A DNA stretch of 64,000 nucleotides from the NCBI GenBank assembly GCA_017893485.1, contig CM030360.1, positions 146,382,516 through 146,446,515 of the forward strand, given 5' to 3'. The translations under genes and the position numbers were made by a program. Below are positions 33,960 to 47,300 of this stretch, in pieces (the first letter of the stretch is position 1; each line of letters opens with the position of its first letter). The notes beneath the pieces were generated by a model that was not told the DNA's origin, did not search any database, and saw only the letters and a list, made by a program, of their open reading frames with translations. The DNA comes from Hemerocallis citrina (taxonomy: Eukaryota > Streptophyta > Magnoliopsida > Asparagales > Asphodelaceae).

Positions 33960-34938
33960 TGTGATTGTACGAAGTACCTAAATTATTTCGGGATCAACGG
34001 CACTATAAGAACAACCTATTTTTGGGTCATGAATGATCTCACCACCAAAATAAAGCCAAATAGGAATATCATAATCCATACCTATACATATATATATATT
34101 TTTTAAAAATTCAATATCTACTATACAAAATGTATTCGATAAAATGACATAAAAATCATACCTTCAAATGGATGATCAGAAAAGATGAGGAATTTCGAGC
34201 TTGAAGAAGACGGGGTAGTGAAGAAGAGCCACTTGATAAAAATTCCGCTATGTTAATCTCCAAACTAACAATACCCCAAACATGGATTTAGGGTTTTCAA
34301 GGTGGAAGGATATATGAGTGTCAGAGAAGAAGAAGATGAATGTGAGAGAAAAAGAAGAATATCCCTTTAAAATTTTGTAAAGTAATTTTGGACTAAGATC
34401 TACAATTGGGATGCTAGGGTTTTGGAGTTGGGTTCCGAAATTGGGGGAGAAAGAGGAGAGAGAGACACTAAAAGTATAATGATGTTACCTATCAGCGTGT
34501 CTTATTTAAAACTCACCCAAACGACACTAAAAGTATAATGATGTTACCTATCAGCATGTCTTATTTAAAACTCACCCAAACGACACACGCTAACCCGGTT
34601 AGCGCGCCTGATATAAATAAGCACGCTAACAGGGTTAGCGTCCCTATACTAGGTTATTTACAGTTGTCCTAACTACAAATGTTAACTCCGTTAGTGGTTA
34701 AAATACTACCACTAACGGAGTTAACAAGTCAATGTTGGATGAGTTTTTCTGCAAATTCTGACTCAAGAAAAAAAGTGGTATCCCCTAACCCACGCTAACG
34801 GGATTATTGCTAGAGAAACTACTAGACTCGTTAACCCCGTTAGTAACAGGGATGTTTTGGTATTAAAATTTCAAACAGGGACAATTTTGTACGTACATAC
34901 AAAAAGTGGGATAGTTTGGTAAAAAATTCCAAGGAGGG

Positions 34939-35369
34939 AGGGGATGGACGGGGAGGACTCTTACCCCCTTTCGTACTGTTTCCTGTCGGTCACCAATTCA
35001 ATGAAAAAAGAATCGACAAAGAATTTTAAAAGATTATAAACCCATTCACCACCAAGTAATATTCAATTAACTCTGAGAAATGTGTAACCATTAAACTGAT
35101 AAACTGTCAGAATATCGAAAATGTTCATAATGAAATCATCACATAGAGAATTTAGAAGCAAAACAACAGAAAAAGTCATAACCGGGTGACATTGTAAGGA
35201 CTGATCCAGAGTCAGCTAAAAAACCGTTTAGAACATCAGCCATTTATTTTTGCAAGAAAAGGGCAAACCATAACCATCTTGAAGGAGATGGGAGTTATAA
35301 AGTACAGCCTTATTTAACTTTGGAAGTTCGAGTTGCCATTAGTTTTCTTCAATGCTTACAACAGTGATT
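34939..35369. other. 3' flank of the amine oxidase gene
   Basis: G-rich at first (empty-site flank of MULE C), then AT-rich. On the minus strand a possible poly(A) signal (AAATAAGG) lies about 60 bp past the stop codon, near 35312. No other gene. Confidence 0.5.
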
Positions 35370-38300
35370 TCAAAGCTTCGCTACCAAACCATTAGGAATT
35401 GACTTTGAAGTGCCATTCTCCTTCAGCTCAATTTCATTACTACTGGGAGGAACGTCCACTGCTGGAGAACAGTTGAAAAAACCATGAGGCTGAAAACCCA
35501 AACAAGACGAATACATTAGTGCATCTTTTGAACAGAAGTGATGAAAAAATCAACACATAATCAGTCAAATTAATTCTCTAAGATAATGCTCAATTGGGTT
35601 AGCAGCACCAATGATTTTTAAAATGTTATGAAACAGATGTGGAAGAGGAATTAGGTGCTTTGAAGATTTCTAAACAATTCATCAAATTTACGCAAAATGA
35701 ATAGCAGGTTGTTATTATGACGAGAGGGTTCATTTGCTCTCCATGGCTTTAGAAATTTTCAAATCTCATAATCTACATCCAAATATTTCAAGTGACGTGC
35801 GGATGAAGATGTGACCGCTGTTGATCACTTGTTGAGATTGCCCACCATGTAGTTTTGTTGATAGGGGACAAAATGGACAAATAAGTGTTAAGGTACGCCA
35901 TTCAAAATAAAGCTACAGAAGGCTAACAACATTAGTTTTTACAGGATAATATTTCTCTTGAATAAAATAATTGGCATATTACCTTGACAGGTATAAGTCT
36001 CGAAACCATTCAAGTGTTGGGTTTATGTCTTGCATACAATGTTGGATAAGAAGACGATAAGACGATGGAGGGATCAAGACGATTGGAAACGGAGTGGAGG
36101 CGAGAAGTAGTCAGCAGCAGCGGCAGAGGAGGTTGCGGTCGACCGACCCCTGCACGATGTCTTCCAGAGAGGACAGTTGACCGATTTGTTGGTACAGTCG
36201 ACCGTTTGCGGCGCTGATGGGTTTCGGGCTTGAGTCTGGCTAATTCGTGAGAAGCCCAACTTGCTCTTCAAGTTAGATCGTGTGGCTCTTATCGTAAGGT
36301 TATCTATTCTGTACTATCCAATGGCTATTGTAACAATATATTAACTTTAGGGTTTGTCTCTAGATATATATATAAACAATTGTAAAGGCTCATAGATCCA
36401 TATGATTCTATTGAGTGCCGAATAGAAAAAGGGAGTACTTCATAGAAAGGGTGAGATAGTTTCTCCATTATAAGCAGTATCAAGTTCCAATTAGGCTTGA
36501 GAGAGGGTCGTGGTGAAAATTGTAATATTCTTGTATCTTCTCTAGTTGAAATAATATCTCGGTTCTTCCTCCCCCGGATTAAGGCGAAAGCTCCAACCGG
36601 GACAATTCTTGTGTGCTTTGTGTGATTAGAGCGATCTAGTTTTGCTTGGCGGTTTGTGTCGATTGTGTTAAAGACTCAACAAGATCCTCAAATTCCTAAC
36701 ATCAAGAAGCTGGGGAAAAGAGTGCAAATTTAAAAAACGGGAACAAGTGTTCTTAATATGTTAACAACTGAAAACAAACTTCTTGAATACAAACGCAAAT
36801 AATTGACAGGTATAAGTCTCTTCACAGGTTTTTTCAATGCCTATCAAAAGAATAGAATTAAAAAGAAGTTGTGACTAGCCTAATACAAACTTCTAGAACA
36901 TACAAAAGCAAATAATTGCACATAAATATAAAAAATGTCAGATATATGTAGATTGTAAAAAAAGGTCGAAAAGCTAAAAGAGAATTGTAGACACATAGGA
37001 GAAAAGGAAACAGAGAGCAAGCAATACCATGAGCATGAAACCTGTGCGTTCCACAGGCATAACTGGCCAATCTTCCAGCCGAGGAATATGAGTGACTCCA
37101 AACACGTACCTGCAAATAATAAATGACTATAACTGTTGACGCAAGAGTAAGTAGCATATCAAAATGAACCTCAACACAAATTGAAAACTCAAGAAGAGAA
37201 ACAGCTTTTATGGACAAAATCAAGAGAGAAAAAAAACTTTAGTTGCAAGTAAATATATCAACTTAATAATAAAAAGTTATCTTACCAATATAAAGGTGAG
37301 AGAACCTAAGTTCGGAATGCATTTCAATAAGGAAGTTGGGGCTCAATTGTGGCTTAAGAGATCCGTGCAATTCCCTATAGCTATTATCATTGAAAAACTT
37401 TTTGAAGAAAGCTAAATTGGTTGGATTTCTTCGGGTGCAATATATACCTGAACAATGAGGCTATAAGGTTCTGGTGCAAGACACTTCTTTACATGGCTTT
37501 TTCCCCAGTTACATTTCTATCAAGGTTTAAAGTCAATTTGATTGCTCATGTAAATGTCTACATTTCATAGAATGGAAGTGATATCAGCTCATGCATTATC
37601 CAACATGACTGAAATTAATATATTATGGAAAGAAAAAGGAAAATGACATTTTCTTAACATTGGTTTCATTGCCCAACATTTGTAGCATTGTCTAAAGGAG
37701 AAAGATTACTACCATCTAGTGTATATGTGTGAGTGTAATGTTATGCAGGGATATAATTCTACAGATTTTCATTCAAAAAAATGGGTAATAATGTATATGT
37801 GTGTGATACAATCCAAGGATATCAAGCAAGGCTTACGCATTAGCATGCACATAAAGCATATATAAAAAAATATTATATCTATATGCGCAAGCACAATAGC
37901 ATTATAAATATAGCAATACCACAAGAACAAAAGTAGCTCAACAATAAAAGATGATGCACAAAACTAACCAGAGAACAATGTTAGTCTCCTCAAGTGATCT
38001 GTTCTTCTTAACCCATGTAGCTAATCCCTCATTCACACGTGGATTTTGATTGGGAAATTCTCCACCTGGGAATATCTCATCACGTTTGTATTGTGTGACC
38101 CAAAGGTTGTGCTTGAGAAAGGCTGCCCTTCTCAGAAAGGCTGCCTCTGGACTAGCCAATGGTAGGCAGTTAGAACCAGGAACAAGCTTATAACCTGTAA
38201 GCTGTCCTGTTCGATTAACAGTTCTGGTATTCCTTACCTGTAAACAACATAGTGCACAAAAAATACTTAATATTTTATCAAACAAAAACAAGATCACAGG

Positions 38301-41300
38301 AGACAATTGTAAGCTTAGTTATCTCGTCTCCTAAGTCCCATATAATAATAAGTAATCAGTAATGATTAAGGCTTTTATGATCAAAGCCAAGAGGCTGGTA
38401 ACTAAAATGAAAGAAAATTTGCCACGTGGGAGGTCTTGGGTTCAAAACTCCCTAAATTATGATTGTTTCCTATAAAACCACAGGCAGTCACCCGTTTGCA
38501 GAAGCAGAACTTATAGCCAGTGTTTAAGACCATAGCTCTTCGTTGAATGGCAAAATAATGAACTACTTTCCCCTGAAAATGTTCACTACTAAATTCATTT
38601 CCAGAAGGGTATTAATCTGAATCCACTGGACTAGGAAGGTACAAATCCAAATTTTGATGCTTTTGGATTTGTGGACATTGGAGTGATTTAGGATTAAGGC
38701 TGGAACCTGTTTGGAGTTTAAATGGATGTGATTCACCTATGATATCAGGTGGCTAATAAAGAAAAGAGAAGCATAGAAGAGTAGAAAGGGGGGGGGGGGC
38801 GAGGGGGAGAAGAGAGGTTAATTTGTAACTAAGGTACTATAGTCCATATATAGGGTCGATGTATATAACTGATTTTGAATCTATGACATGTGAAGGACAA
38901 TCAACGGAAACTTGGATTTCAATTCTTCCAAAAACCAACACAAAAAGCCTCTCGTAGTTATACAAAAATAGTCTAACTGCATCAAACATCTTTCGAGACA
39001 AACTGTTATTAAATTATTTTCTCTACAATATATCCCAAAAGGAGATTTCTTTCTCATGCATAGTCTATCGTACAATGTAGATTATTGAATATGTAATGCA
39101 AATATTACTTATGCCAAGTCAGTTCAAGAAAAAATCTTTTGTTCTAGCTACAAACAAATAAAGAAAAATAATAAATAGGAGTAACAGGAAATATAGTAAA
39201 CATATATGCCAACAGAGAGAAGGATCAATCGCCTCACAATCCAATGGCGTGCAGCAAGAGGGTCACAGTCACGCATTGCTTGTAGTTCAGACTTAAGGAG
39301 TTTCTCTTCAGCATAGAATGCATTATTATGAACATTACTTTGGCCTGGCTTTTCAACTTTAACATTCACCTCAACCACCTGAGAAGAGGTCAACAATGTT
39401 TATTATAACATATCAAAAGATTTATCATTTCAATGGTATCATTGTAATAGAACAATTACATATGAGAAAGCATATGCCCTAGTAATCAGTTTACAGTGAA
39501 ATTATAACAATCGAGCATAAAATAAAGTTTACTTAGTTCTAAAAATCAGCACTGGGAACAGATTCATAAATATTTTTATAGAAGCAACAGTTTCATGATT
39601 CTGCATATCAAAAAATATTGCTAAGCTTGCAACTAGTGCATAATTTTCATGGAATTGAATGGATGATTGTCCCACTGCAATAACTCAAAAAGAAGCCTAA
39701 CTCATCTATCCGGAGTCAATCCGTTCACGGCTTCTCATCGCATATATAATTTATGTTTGCTGAAATATTTACATATAGCCTCTATGCCTAAACTTCTTCA
39801 AAATATATGGCAATAGTGGTTAAATTTGCAGATATTACAAATTAGAAACTTCTAATGGATCAAAAAATATGAAACTTCTAATGGATCAAAAAATATTTGT
39901 GATTAGAACCTATCCTAGAGTGGCCTTCACGATCAAAACTGAGTGCTCAATTCATGACTCCATTGACAAGGAATTCTCTATAAAATTACACAACTAGTTT
40001 TATGATCCGTAACTAGTGAAACATATTCCCCTAAGCTTGCTGAAAGTACAACTACATGTTAAAGAATAAAGACTGCTGAAGAAAATCAACAAGTCAAAAA
40101 AATAATAAGGGTAAAAGAGGCCAACATCGTAACAAACAATGAGAGCTCACCTGATTGAAGGTTTCATTGGGCTTACAATCAACAGCCATGTCCATACGAG
40201 CAACAAAAAAATGTTGATGGACTGGAGCATATAAACCTGGAGCAATTGTAGTTCCATATTTTCTTGATTCTCCAGGAGGCAATGCTCCCAAACTGAGAAT
40301 CCCAGTAAGTTTTACTTCTGCTTCAATTTTACCGTCCTACAAACAAAAATAAGCAAATACCTGTCAATGATACCTGCATGAATATGCCAAAAAGTGCAGC
40401 AAACCAAGTGTCATTGATTAACATACATACACAGCATGATCAAGTAGACCAAGACAGGAATAAGAGAAAATGGCTACAAAGCATACATTATGAGCACTGA
40501 TTGGTGGTAACAAGATTGCTCAATATTTTGAGCCACGAACACACTAAAATATGATTAAGAACGTAAATTTTTGTCACCTGATCACCATGTATCTACAAAC
40601 TAATTTGGTGCATGCATATCAATTCAGATTAAACTAAAAAGCTTCAAACAACTACAAAGTAGCATGTGTAGATTCCGTAAAAGACCAAAAGAACAATAGG
40701 AGTTCAGGTGATAGATGCCACAGATTGAACTTTATATATGGGGAGTTCAAGATGTGGAAATAGCACAACCAAATATGGAATGCCTGATCATCATCAAACT
40801 AAGCATAACATATCCAACTCTGGATTAATGAGATTTTATAACATAACATCAAACCCATCCACTTTAATTCCAAAAATCAAGTGGAAATCCACCTTATTGG
40901 TTGACTTGAGGGAGTTAAATGTAAATAAAAATCATAAAACCAGCTGAAACACACGAAATGACAAATTTTCAACACTAATTGTTCATAAGAGTACCTGATA
41001 GAAATGCCAAAAAAAGCCATATTCGTAGTTAGCTACCGTACATATAAAAGAAACAGTCAGCCTTCTTGAGCGTCGTACTTCCGCTAATCCTGTTCTCCAA
41101 TCTTGATGCTTCCACAGTAATCCATGATCCTCTTCGTGCAAGCAAACACAATTTTCAATAGTCTCTACACCCCCAGTGTAATTAGTAAAATGTGCATCAA
41201 AATATTTTATGTAGCCTAGACAGTCGCATCCCTGTACAAAGAACAACACTATTCAGCACTATCAGGAAAAGAACAAAAAAATTGTAAGAGAACATTAGAA

Positions 41301-44300
41301 CTGGAAGCTGAATAGCTCACCTTTTTAAGAGAGTGGGCATTTTTTCCAAGCCCATCCTCCCCAGCATCAAATGCATTCTTACGGTAATGAGGTTCATCTG
41401 GATCTCCATAAGGCACTACCATTTCAACAAAACTCAACCTGTGAGCTACAGGTCTGCGACCACGGCTGCCATCGATATATGCTACAGAATATATAACCAA
41501 TCCCTCTCTGGGAGTGAACCCAATTCGAAAATTCCACTAGTCAGGGTAAAAGGGAAGGGAAAAAAAAGAAATTTCAGTAGAAGCTTAACGTACATTAGAT
41601 AAAAACAGGGAGATTATATACAATGCCAAGACCACTTTTTGGTGTTTATCATCCAACAGATTCAACCAGAAGTAAAGGAAAAGACAACACTTAATTACAC
41701 GTATACGCCACCAATAACAAACATTGCATTTGGCATACAAACCCAAATACCATTCAAACACAGAAGATTGCGATCTGCATACAAATATCACATTTGCGTA
41801 TAAATCCAAAACAGCACTAGTATGGAACGGTATACAGATGATGCTTACTTGTTGAAATGTGAAATTTATATATCCCATCAGAATGTTTTGTAACTGTGAG
41901 ACTGATACAGAACATTACTTTTGGTGTCTGCAAACATCTACTAAATCTAAAACAAAAAAGCAGAGACACGAATAATAGAAAGATACCTTCTGCCATTCGA
42001 TAAAATGACCATTCACACGAAAGCTTGGGCCATCAGGCTGCAGAATTTGCAAAGATTTCACATCACTACGATCAACACCTCCTCTTGTATCTCCTGGAGT
42101 GTAGTTTCTTAACGGATCTGCTGGAGGAAGAGGAACCAGCTTCCTATCTTCGAACTCAACGATAACCACATTTTGGATATCAACAAGAACATAGATGCCC
42201 TCAACGGGGCGTGCATAACCATTCTCCATAGGACAGTCACTCTCTGTCCGACAAAAAATCAGTGGTTTAGCAAGTCGTCGGCTAGGAGAATCAGCTTCAC
42301 TGTGATAACCAACACACCTGCAAAAATTAGCAAATAGTTGCATTAATGATCTGAGTCAAAAAAGAAAACCCTAAGAAGAATTTTACAAACATGAGAATAT
42401 ATTAAAAGAACTCTAAAAAAAGCTTACCAGGCATCTACCATCACCAGGTCCATATCCTCTATGCCTCGCCTCTTCATTGCTTCTCTGAATGGAGGATAAT
42501 CTTTTACAACAGCTTCACATTCTGCATATTCCACAGCATCCTACAATTGAAGAGAAAATTTATTGGGAATTAGAAACTTCAATTAACAGCATCTCTACAT
42601 GCCATTTAACTATTACATTTAAATGGAAAAAGATTAATTAAATTAAATCAAGTCCAACAGACTTGACCATTGCATTTAAATACAACAGTCTGGAAATTAG
42701 AGGTGGCATGTTGCGTCTATTAGATTTGTTTCAACCATTCTCATTGTGTTAGATGATGTTGTTCAGCCATTACAGAAGTGAATTCTTCAGAAAAATTACT
42801 CAGGAAAAAGGTTTTAAGTCAAATTTCTTTTACTTACGTACAATACCTTTCAACTATTGCATTTAGAAGATAAATTTCTTCCAGTGTAGAAGTTTTTAAA
42901 TTTCTAGATGTTGTATTTATATTCAACAAGCATATGAAAGATATACCATTGGCGGTTGTACGTCAGGTACAACTTCTGATGAAATGACCCTCCCTCTATG
43001 ATGACCGCCACGAGTTGCAGCATGTACTTCAGTCAGCTCGACAATCCATATGCTTGTTTCATTTGATTTCTTGTTATAGACAACCAGCCTAGCCCTCCTC
43101 GGAGGTAACTTGCTGGGAATGATGGGTCCACCTTTTGTTCTGGGCACCAGTGATGGTTGGAAGGGAGGGAAAAAATATGCATCAGCCAGAGCGACGATAT
43201 TCTTCTCAGGTTCCAATAGAACCACTTCAACAAAGCGCATGCTATCTCTAACCTGAAAAGAACTTTTGGTTCAACAACTGACGCCTAATAACATGCATAA
43301 AATTCATGTATATAAAAAATGCAAATGGAGATAGGATGTAAACCTCTGGAGTTGCCCCAGCAGCCCTGACCGTTCCTACTGCCACAGAGATTTCGGCAGC
43401 AGATAATGGATCTAAAGGGTGGCTTGATTGAGCCCTCATCATCACTGGGATACCTTAACAAATATATTATAATCAACCAGAAATTAAACTAAACATTAAC
43501 ATGCAAAACAATTTATCCATCTGATCAACAAAAACTCACAATGAGGTTAACTCGTTAAGCAAAAGAAGAAGTGGCAACCAGTGTTAGGTTGCAACATAAA
43601 CAGCAAAAATGAAAGCTAGGCAAGTTGAATGACAACTTTATAATAATAATAAAAATTCTCCTTTTTGTAAGAAATTATTTTCAAGAAAAGTGTAATACAA
43701 CAACTACATGTAATACAACAACTACAGAACCTTTTTCCCGACTAGTTGGGGTCGGCTACATGAATCATAGTTTTCCATTATGCTCGGTTTAGCGCAATAT
43801 ATTATGGAAGGCCACAAACTATCATATCTTCTCTCACCTTTTCCACCCAAGTAAGTTTAGATCTTTCCTTACCCCTAACTCTACCATCAATACTTATTAA
43901 ATCACCTTTCTCTAACTGGGGCATTACTATGTCTACGTGTGACATGTTCAAACCACCAAAAGCGATTTTATCTTATTTTATCTTGGATAGGAGCTACATT
44001 TACCATGTCTCGTACATGCTCGTTTCTAATTCTATCATTCATGGTTTTATCACACATCCATCTTAACATCCTCATCTCCGCTACACCAATTTTTTGGATC
44101 TAGGTTTCTTTGTTAACCAACACTTTGCTTTATACATCATTGTTGGTCTAACAACCGTTCTATAATTTTTCTTTCAATTTCAAAGGTATACGTTTATCAC
44201 ACAAAACACCACTAGTGTTTCTCCACTTAAGCCGCCCTACTTGGATCTTATGAATAACATCTTCATAAATCTCCTCATCTCTTTGTGAGCCTAAATATTG

Positions 44301-47300
44301 GAAATGGTCTCTCTTAGGTATCTCTTGACCATCAAGTTTCATTGTTTCTTCATTTGTGTTCCGAATATCACTAAAATTACACTTCATATGTTATGTTTTG
44401 TTCTAAAGCCTCTAACTTCCAAAGTTTCTCTCCACAATTCGAATTTAGCATTGATTCATACACTAGTCTCGTCTACTAAGACGACGTCATCAGCAAAAAT
44501 CATACACCAAGGCACCTCATCTTGTATTTCTCACGTCAATTCATCTATAACCAAAACAATGAATTAGGGACTTAAAGTCAAACCTTGGTGTGAACCCACT
44601 GTAATAGGGAATTCACTACTCTCTCATGTAGTTGTTCTATCTGTGGTCATTGCCCCTTCATTCATATCCTTAATCACTTCAATATATCAAACAATTACTC
44701 TTTTGTTATTTAACACCCACCATACTGTCTCTAGAGACTTTATCATATACTTTTTTCTAAAACTTTAAACATTATATATAGATCTTTCTTGTTCTCCCTA
44801 TATTTTTCAACAAGTCTTCTTAGTACATAAATTACTTCCATTGTTGACCTCCCAGGCATAAATCCAAACTGATTCTCAGAAACTATTGTTTCTAGTCTTA
44901 ATCCATGTTCGATCATTCTCTCCCAAAGTTTCATTGTATGACTCATTTATTTAATCTCTCGGTAGTTTGAGTAACTTTGTATATCTCTTCTTTTTTCTAT
45001 ACATAAGTACTAAAACACTCCTTTCTCCATCCATTGGGCATCTCCTTGGTCTTCAAAACCTCATTAAACAATCATGTAACCCTACCGACTCCTACATCCC
45101 CAAGACACTTCCAAACTTCAATGGGTATACCATCCGATCCTAAAGCTTTTCCTATTTTCATCCTTCCTAGAGCATTCGAACCTATAAGATCCTAATTCTA
45201 AGGAAAAACATATGCGCTCGACTCTCCATCGATTCTTCTATATTTAAGTTGACCACGACCTTTTCATTAATAACTTATCATAGTAACGTTGCCATCTTTT
45301 CTTAATTTTCTCATCTTTTTGAATCCTCGGTCTTAATATGCATAATTGTATCCAAATCTTTTATTTTCTTATCCCTTTGTTTAGCAAGCTTATAAATGTT
45401 ATTTCTTCTTTTGTTCCTAATTTTGTGTATAAATCATCGTAAACTTACTTTTGCATCACTTACCATTTTCTTAACTTCTTTTCTAACGGTCTTATATCTC
45501 TCCAAATCCTCCCCATTTATACTCATTTGTCATATTTTGAAGGTTAATATTTTTTCCCATAATATTTTGGACTTGCCCCATGTTTCTTTAGTTTGTAGTC
45601 CTTTACTTTTAAATTTTCCAAGTACCTTATTTGATATTTCTCTTCTGCACGTAGTCATTTTAATCCGCATCATATTTGTCTCCTTTTCCCAATTACATGT
45701 CACTCTTTTAAGGACTTCATCTATAAAAACCGCTAGGTTATCTCCCTTCAAGTTCCACCGCCTAGCTAAGCAGTTAAAATCCCCGATTACGCCCGATTAA
45801 TCCCCGCTTAATCGCTAATCGGACGCTAAGCGATTATTTTTTTAACGATTTATAATATTTCAATAGTTAGCGATTTAATTGAGAATAATCGGCCAATTAG
45901 TAGTTAATCGGTCAATTTTAAGTGGCCGATTAACCGATTAAATCTCCTTCTCTAATTTTCATGATCGTTTGCCTTATTCAAAATCTAAATTCAAAATTCA
46001 AACACCTTCTGGTCCTCACGGAAACCCAAATCCGACATATTGCTGCTCTCTTCTTCCTCGTGCAACCCCAAACCCAAACTGGTTATCTTCAAACCCAAAC
46101 CCAAATCCAAACCGATTCTCTTCTTCTTCCTCAAGCAAACCAAAACTCAACCCGCCATTGCTCCCCCTGTACCATTGCATACTTGACCCGGCCCGCATCT
46201 GCACCTCCTCCTCTTGTTGCTCGCACTGCTCTTCCTCCCCAATTGTTTTTGTTTGATGGAACCGACCAGTAAACCCGACTCAACCCGCATCCAGAATCCA
46301 AACTCAGCTCAAACCAAGTGCTCTTTTTTTTCTTTAACTATATGTCCTATTTGTTAATCTCATAACAGTTTTATATTAGGATTTAGGATTGCTACATAAT
46401 AAGGATATATCTTTTTTAATTATATATATAACGATTTTCCGATTTAATCCCTGATTATTTTCCGATTAACTGATTAATCACTAATCGCTCATAGACCGAT
46501 TAGTTCTAAAAACCGATTTTAACTGCCTAGCCACCTAGTTCTTGGGTCCTTAGTGTCCTTCCTCATACATGTGTTTTCCGATCTTAACATTTAACACCAT
46601 TAATCTATGAGGTTAAACATTCTCCCGATATAACTTTACAATCTTTACACGTCAAGCGATTCACCTTTCTAGTAATGAAAAAATATCAATTTGGCTTATA
46701 TTTGTCCCACTTTTAGAGGTTATCTAATATTTTTCTCCTCCTAAAATGAATTTGCTGGTATAAGATCATAAGACGTTGCAAAATCCAAGAAAGCCTCTCC
46801 ACCATCGTTCTTATATCCAAATTCATGTCATCCATGCACCATTTTATATCTCATGTTCTCTTCTCCTACATGTCCATTGAAATCTCCTCCTATAAATAAT
46901 TTCTCACCTAGGGGCACTCCTTAAATTATCTCATTCATATCTTTCCAAAATTTATTTTAGCTTATGTATCTAATCCTACTTGGGGTGGATAGACACTAAT
47001 GATATTAATTATATTATCTCTTAATACAAGCTTAATTTGTATTATTTTATCTTTTTTTCTATTAACACCTACTATATCTTCTTTGAATTTATTATCTACC
47101 AAAATTTCTACTCCATTTCTATTTCTAATTTTACCGGTATAATATAATTTAAAGTAATCTATCTCTTTAGCTTTCTCCCTTACCCGCTTTGTTTTTTGTA
47201 AATAGACTATATTAATATTCCTTCTAATCATGGTATCAAGACTAGCCCTGAGTTTACGGGCTAGGCAGTTAAAATCGATTTTTGGAACTAATCGCTCTAG

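Larger units (their letters stand above)
30303..34929 (-). mobile_element. MULE C: MuDR-type Mutator-like element with defective transposase
   Basis: Termini GATTTTTTTACCAAACTATC and, reverse-complemented, GAATTTTTTACCAAACTATC, flanked by a perfect 9-bp duplication CAAGGAGGG (30294-30302 and 34930-34938), the MULE hallmark. It encodes a MuDR-family transposase on - (N-terminus 33959, zinc knuckle 31929) whose catalytic middle is gone. The left half contains a 288-bp tandem duplication and many GTTAAC-type palindromes. Confidence 0.85.

Noticed and set aside
36858..37223. 121-codon ORF with membrane-like segments
   Set aside because: It overlaps exon 11 of the amine oxidase in another frame and runs into the introns on both sides.
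45961..46272. 103- and 95-codon ORFs rich in Asn-Pro
   Set aside because: They are the GC-rich centre of hAT element 1; the second copy has a different, broken frame.
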